This document shows, piece by piece, positions 62,315 through 64,000 of a DNA stretch of 64,000 bases (positions are counted from its first letter, which is position 1; every line of letters starts with the position of its first letter). Source of the stretch: Bosea sp. 685. Its GTDB lineage: Bacteria; Pseudomonadota; Alphaproteobacteria; Rhizobiales; Beijerinckiaceae. Location: NCBI RefSeq assembly GCF_031884435.1, contig NZ_CP134779.1:5892501-5956500 (forward strand). The letters are read 5' to 3'. The notes under the pieces were generated by a model, which saw only the letters and a program-made list of their open reading frames with translations, was not told the origin of the DNA and ran no database searches. The position numbers and the translations under genes are program-made.

Positions 62315-63016
62315 TCAAAGGCCGAGATAGCCCTTGAGCGCGCCGAGCCGGTTCTCCAGCTCGCCGCCCGGGATTTCCTCGACGACACGGCCGAGTTCGA
62401 CGACGTAGTGCCGATCGGCGAGCTGCGAGGCGAAGCCGACATTCTGCTCGACCAGCAGGATGGTGAAGCCCAGCCTCTTGAGCTGGACGATGGTGCGGCC
62501 GATCTGCTGGATGATGACCGGCGCCAGCCCCTCGGTCGGTTCGTCCAACAGGAGGATGCGCGCGCCGGTGTGCAGGATGCGCCCGAGCGCCAGCATCTGC
62601 TGCTCGCCGCCCGAGAGCTTGGTGCCCGGGCTGTCGAGCCGCTCCTCCAGATTGGGGAACAGGGTCAGGATCTGGTCGATCGTCATGCCGCCATTGGCGA
62701 CCTTGGGCGGCAGCAGCAGATTCTCGCGCACGCTGAGGCTGGAGAAGATGCCGCGCTCCTCGGGGCAGAAGGCGATGCCCTTGCGGGCGATGTCGTAGGG
62801 GGCGGCCGCGATGATCTCGCCGCCATCGAGCCTGATCGAACCCGCCCGCTTGTCGAGCAAACCCATGATCGCCTTGAGCGTCGTCGTCTTGCCGGCGCCG
62901 TTGCGCCCGAGCAGCGTCACCACCTCGCCGGCCCGGACGGTGAAGTCCATGCCGTGCAGAACCTGCGATTCGCCGTACCAGCCTTCGAGGCGATTGACGG
63001 TAAGGGTCTCAGCCAT
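62315..63016 (-). CDS. Branched-chain-type ABC ATPase, LivF-like
   Basis: ATPase of 233 residues. Walker A GRNGAGKTT at 37-45, signature LSGGEQQM, Walker B ILLLDEPTEGLAP, VEQNVG. Overlaps the end of livG by eight bases and is followed 28 bases later by the fused permease gene. Confidence 0.92.
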   Translation of the reverse strand: MAETLTVNRLEGWYGESQVLHGMDFTVRAGEVVTLLGRNGAGKTTTLKAIMGLLDKRAGSIRLDGGEIIAAAPYDIARKGIAFCPEERGIFSSLSVRENLLLPPKVANGGMTIDQILTLFPNLEERLDSPGTKLSGGEQQMLALGRILHTGARILLLDEPTEGLAPVIIQQIGRTIVQLKRLGFTILLVEQNVGFASQLADRHYVVELGRVVEEIPGGELENRLGALKGYLGL

Positions 63017-63845
63017 GTGCCTGCCCCGGATGCGCCTGCCCCGTATAGGCCGCCATCACATCGGGCCGCGCCGAGACCTCGGCATAGCTCCCTTCCGCCA
63101 GGATCTCGCCGCGCACCATTACGGTGATCCTGTCGGCGAGCTCGGCGACCACGTTCATGTTGTGCTCGACGAGCAGAACCGTGCGGCCCTGCCCGGCCTC
63201 GCGGATCAATTGCGTCACCCGCCCGATATCCTCGCGCCCGAGCCCGGCCATCGGCTCGTCGAGGAGCAAGACCTTCGGCTCCAGCGCCAGCGTCGTGGCG
63301 AGCTCCAGCACGCGCTTGCGGCCATAGGAGAGGTTGCCGGCCATGGTCTGCGCCTGGTCGGCAAGGCCGAAGCGCTCCACGAGCGCGTCCGCCTGTTCCG
63401 AGACACCGCGCCGGCTGGAAATCCGCCCGAGCAGGTTCCAGGCGAGGCCGCTCGCGCGCAACAAAGCGAGCTCGACATTCTCGCGCACCGTCAGCCCCGC
63501 GAACACCGCCGAGATCTGGAAGGAGCGCACCACGCCGCGCTTGGCCATTGCCGGCATGGCCAGGCGCGTGACGTCCTCGCCGTCATGCAGGATCGCGCCC
63601 GCGGACGGCATGAGATATTTCGTCAGGAGGTTGAACAGCGTCGTCTTGCCCGCGCCATTGGGGCCGATGACGGCATGCATGCTGCCCTTAGCAAGCCGGA
63701 AATTCACATCCCGCACGGCGAAGAAGCCACCGAATTCGCGGCTCAGGCCATGGGCCTCCAATGCGTTGCCAGTGCCGTGTTTTAACGCGTTTTCTTCACG
63801 CGAACCGGTACCCACTTCGCTCGAAAACGCTCCAGTGCCGTCCAT
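63009..63845 (-). CDS. Branched-chain-type ABC ATPase, LivG-like; start uncertain
   Basis: ATPase with Walker A GPNGAGKTT, the LivG-type signature LSYGRKRVLELA, Walker B VLLLDEPMAG and VEHNMN. Similarity to the family begins at LEAHGLSREFGGFFAVRDV. No ATG lies there: the frame upstream runs through a dispersed repeat (63780-63833) to an ATG at 63845 and a TTG at 63866. Starts at 63845 (used here) or at a TTG at 63761 just after the repeat are both possible; the first would add about 28 repeat-encoded residues. The repeat is normally intergenic, which favours the later start. Confidence 0.85.
   Translation of the reverse strand: MDGTGAFSSEVGTGSREENALKHGTGNALEAHGLSREFGGFFAVRDVNFRLAKGSMHAVIGPNGAGKTTLFNLLTKYLMPSAGAILHDGEDVTRLAMPAMAKRGVVRSFQISAVFAGLTVRENVELALLRASGLAWNLLGRISSRRGVSEQADALVERFGLADQAQTMAGNLSYGRKRVLELATTLALEPKVLLLDEPMAGLGREDIGRVTQLIREAGQGRTVLLVEHNMNVVAELADRITVMVRGEILAEGSYAEVSARPDVMAAYTGQAHPGQAHG
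63780..63833 (-). repeat. Dispersed intergenic repeat, copy D
   Basis: On the minus strand it reads GGAGCGTTTTCGAGCGAAG, GGTACCGGTTCGCGTGAAG and AAAACGCGTTAAA, matching copies at 25354-25445 and 32606-32705. It overlaps the apparent 5' end of the livG reading frame. Confidence 0.8.
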
Positions 63846-63973
63846 TCCCCACGCCCACCTTCGCAAAGAACCAGCCTACGAAGGGGAACGTGGAACCAAA
63901 GTTTCCTATCGTCAACAAATTCCACTATGTCGACGGCCTGGATTTTAGGCTGCGTGATCAAGCGCGCGGCAGA

Positions 63974-64000
63974 TCATTCCGGCTGGATGCCGGCGGCCTT
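63974..64000 (-). CDS. C-terminal end of an unidentified gene (cut by window edge)
   Basis: The last eight codons before a TGA at 63976 would read KAAGIQPE on the minus strand. Such an ending is common in TctC/Bug-type binding proteins, but eight residues are too few to identify a family. It would lie upstream of livG on the same strand. Confidence 0.25.
   Translation of the reverse strand, partial: KAAGIQPE

Overview
The window is a high-GC bacterial chromosome segment that reads as an alphaproteobacterium of the Hyphomicrobiales, with Bosea or a close relative my best guess. The guess rests on the gene content (many ABC importers each paired with a regulator and small catabolic genes), on intergenic repeats of a type common in rhizobia, and on a methyl-accepting protein ending in GWEEF. 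No rRNA, phage module or CRISPR array is present. One tRNA-Arg (anticodon CCG, 18336-18412) and one IS5-family insertion sequence (about 10336-11506) were found.

Left part (1-25 kb). A two-component pair (sensor kinase cut by the window edge, response regulator 643-1308) faces a nitrate/sulfonate/taurine-type ABC importer (1431-4180). A small lipoprotein (4597-4911) converges on an SDR-DUF4286 gene pair (5067-6553). An IclR regulator with a good palindromic operator heads a second NMT1-like importer (6660-10263). After the insertion sequence come a ROK regulator with an orphan family 5 binding protein (11740-14514), a chemoreceptor (15172-17262), a stand-alone M41-like metallopeptidase (17626-18162) and the tRNA. 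A GntR/FCD regulator faces a polyamine-type importer followed by a PuuE-like deacetylase and, convergently, an Asp/Glu/hydantoin racemase-like protein (18722-25154), which together suggest use of a ureide or hydantoin-like compound.

Middle (25-41 kb). A minus-strand run holds an amino-acid importer without its own ATPase and a complete polyamine-type importer (25504-31550). A LysR gene faces an agmatinase-family ureohydrolase (31731-33960). Next are a frameshifted COG0523 (CobW-like) GTPase, an N-acyl-D-amino-acid deacylase, another orphan family 5 binding protein, an MFS transporter and a second LysR (34151-40933).

Right part (41-64 kb). A plus-strand cluster combines a DUF1932 dehydrogenase, a branched-chain-type importer (livM frameshifted), an orphan TctC-like binding protein, galD-galB-galC of the 4-oxalomesaconate pathway, a type I extradiol (catechol 2,3-dioxygenase-like) enzyme and an O-methyltransferase: an aromatic-catabolism island. 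A YqjI-like PadR regulator with a DUF2218 gene and an alpha/beta hydrolase follow. The last block, on the minus strand, encodes a 1105-residue fusion of a molybdopterin oxidoreductase with an FAD/NAD reductase and a plant-type ferredoxin, an ornithine-cyclodeaminase-like protein, a cupin-XRE regulator and a second branched-chain-type importer whose two permeases are fused.

The most notable points are the self-contained NAD(P)H-to-molybdenum fusion enzyme, the racemase-like protein lacking both usual catalytic cysteines, the M41-like stand-alone peptidase, the aromatic island with no type II ring-cleavage gene, two single-base frameshifts in G/C runs, and a dispersed repeat family, one copy of which sits over the 5' end of a livG gene.
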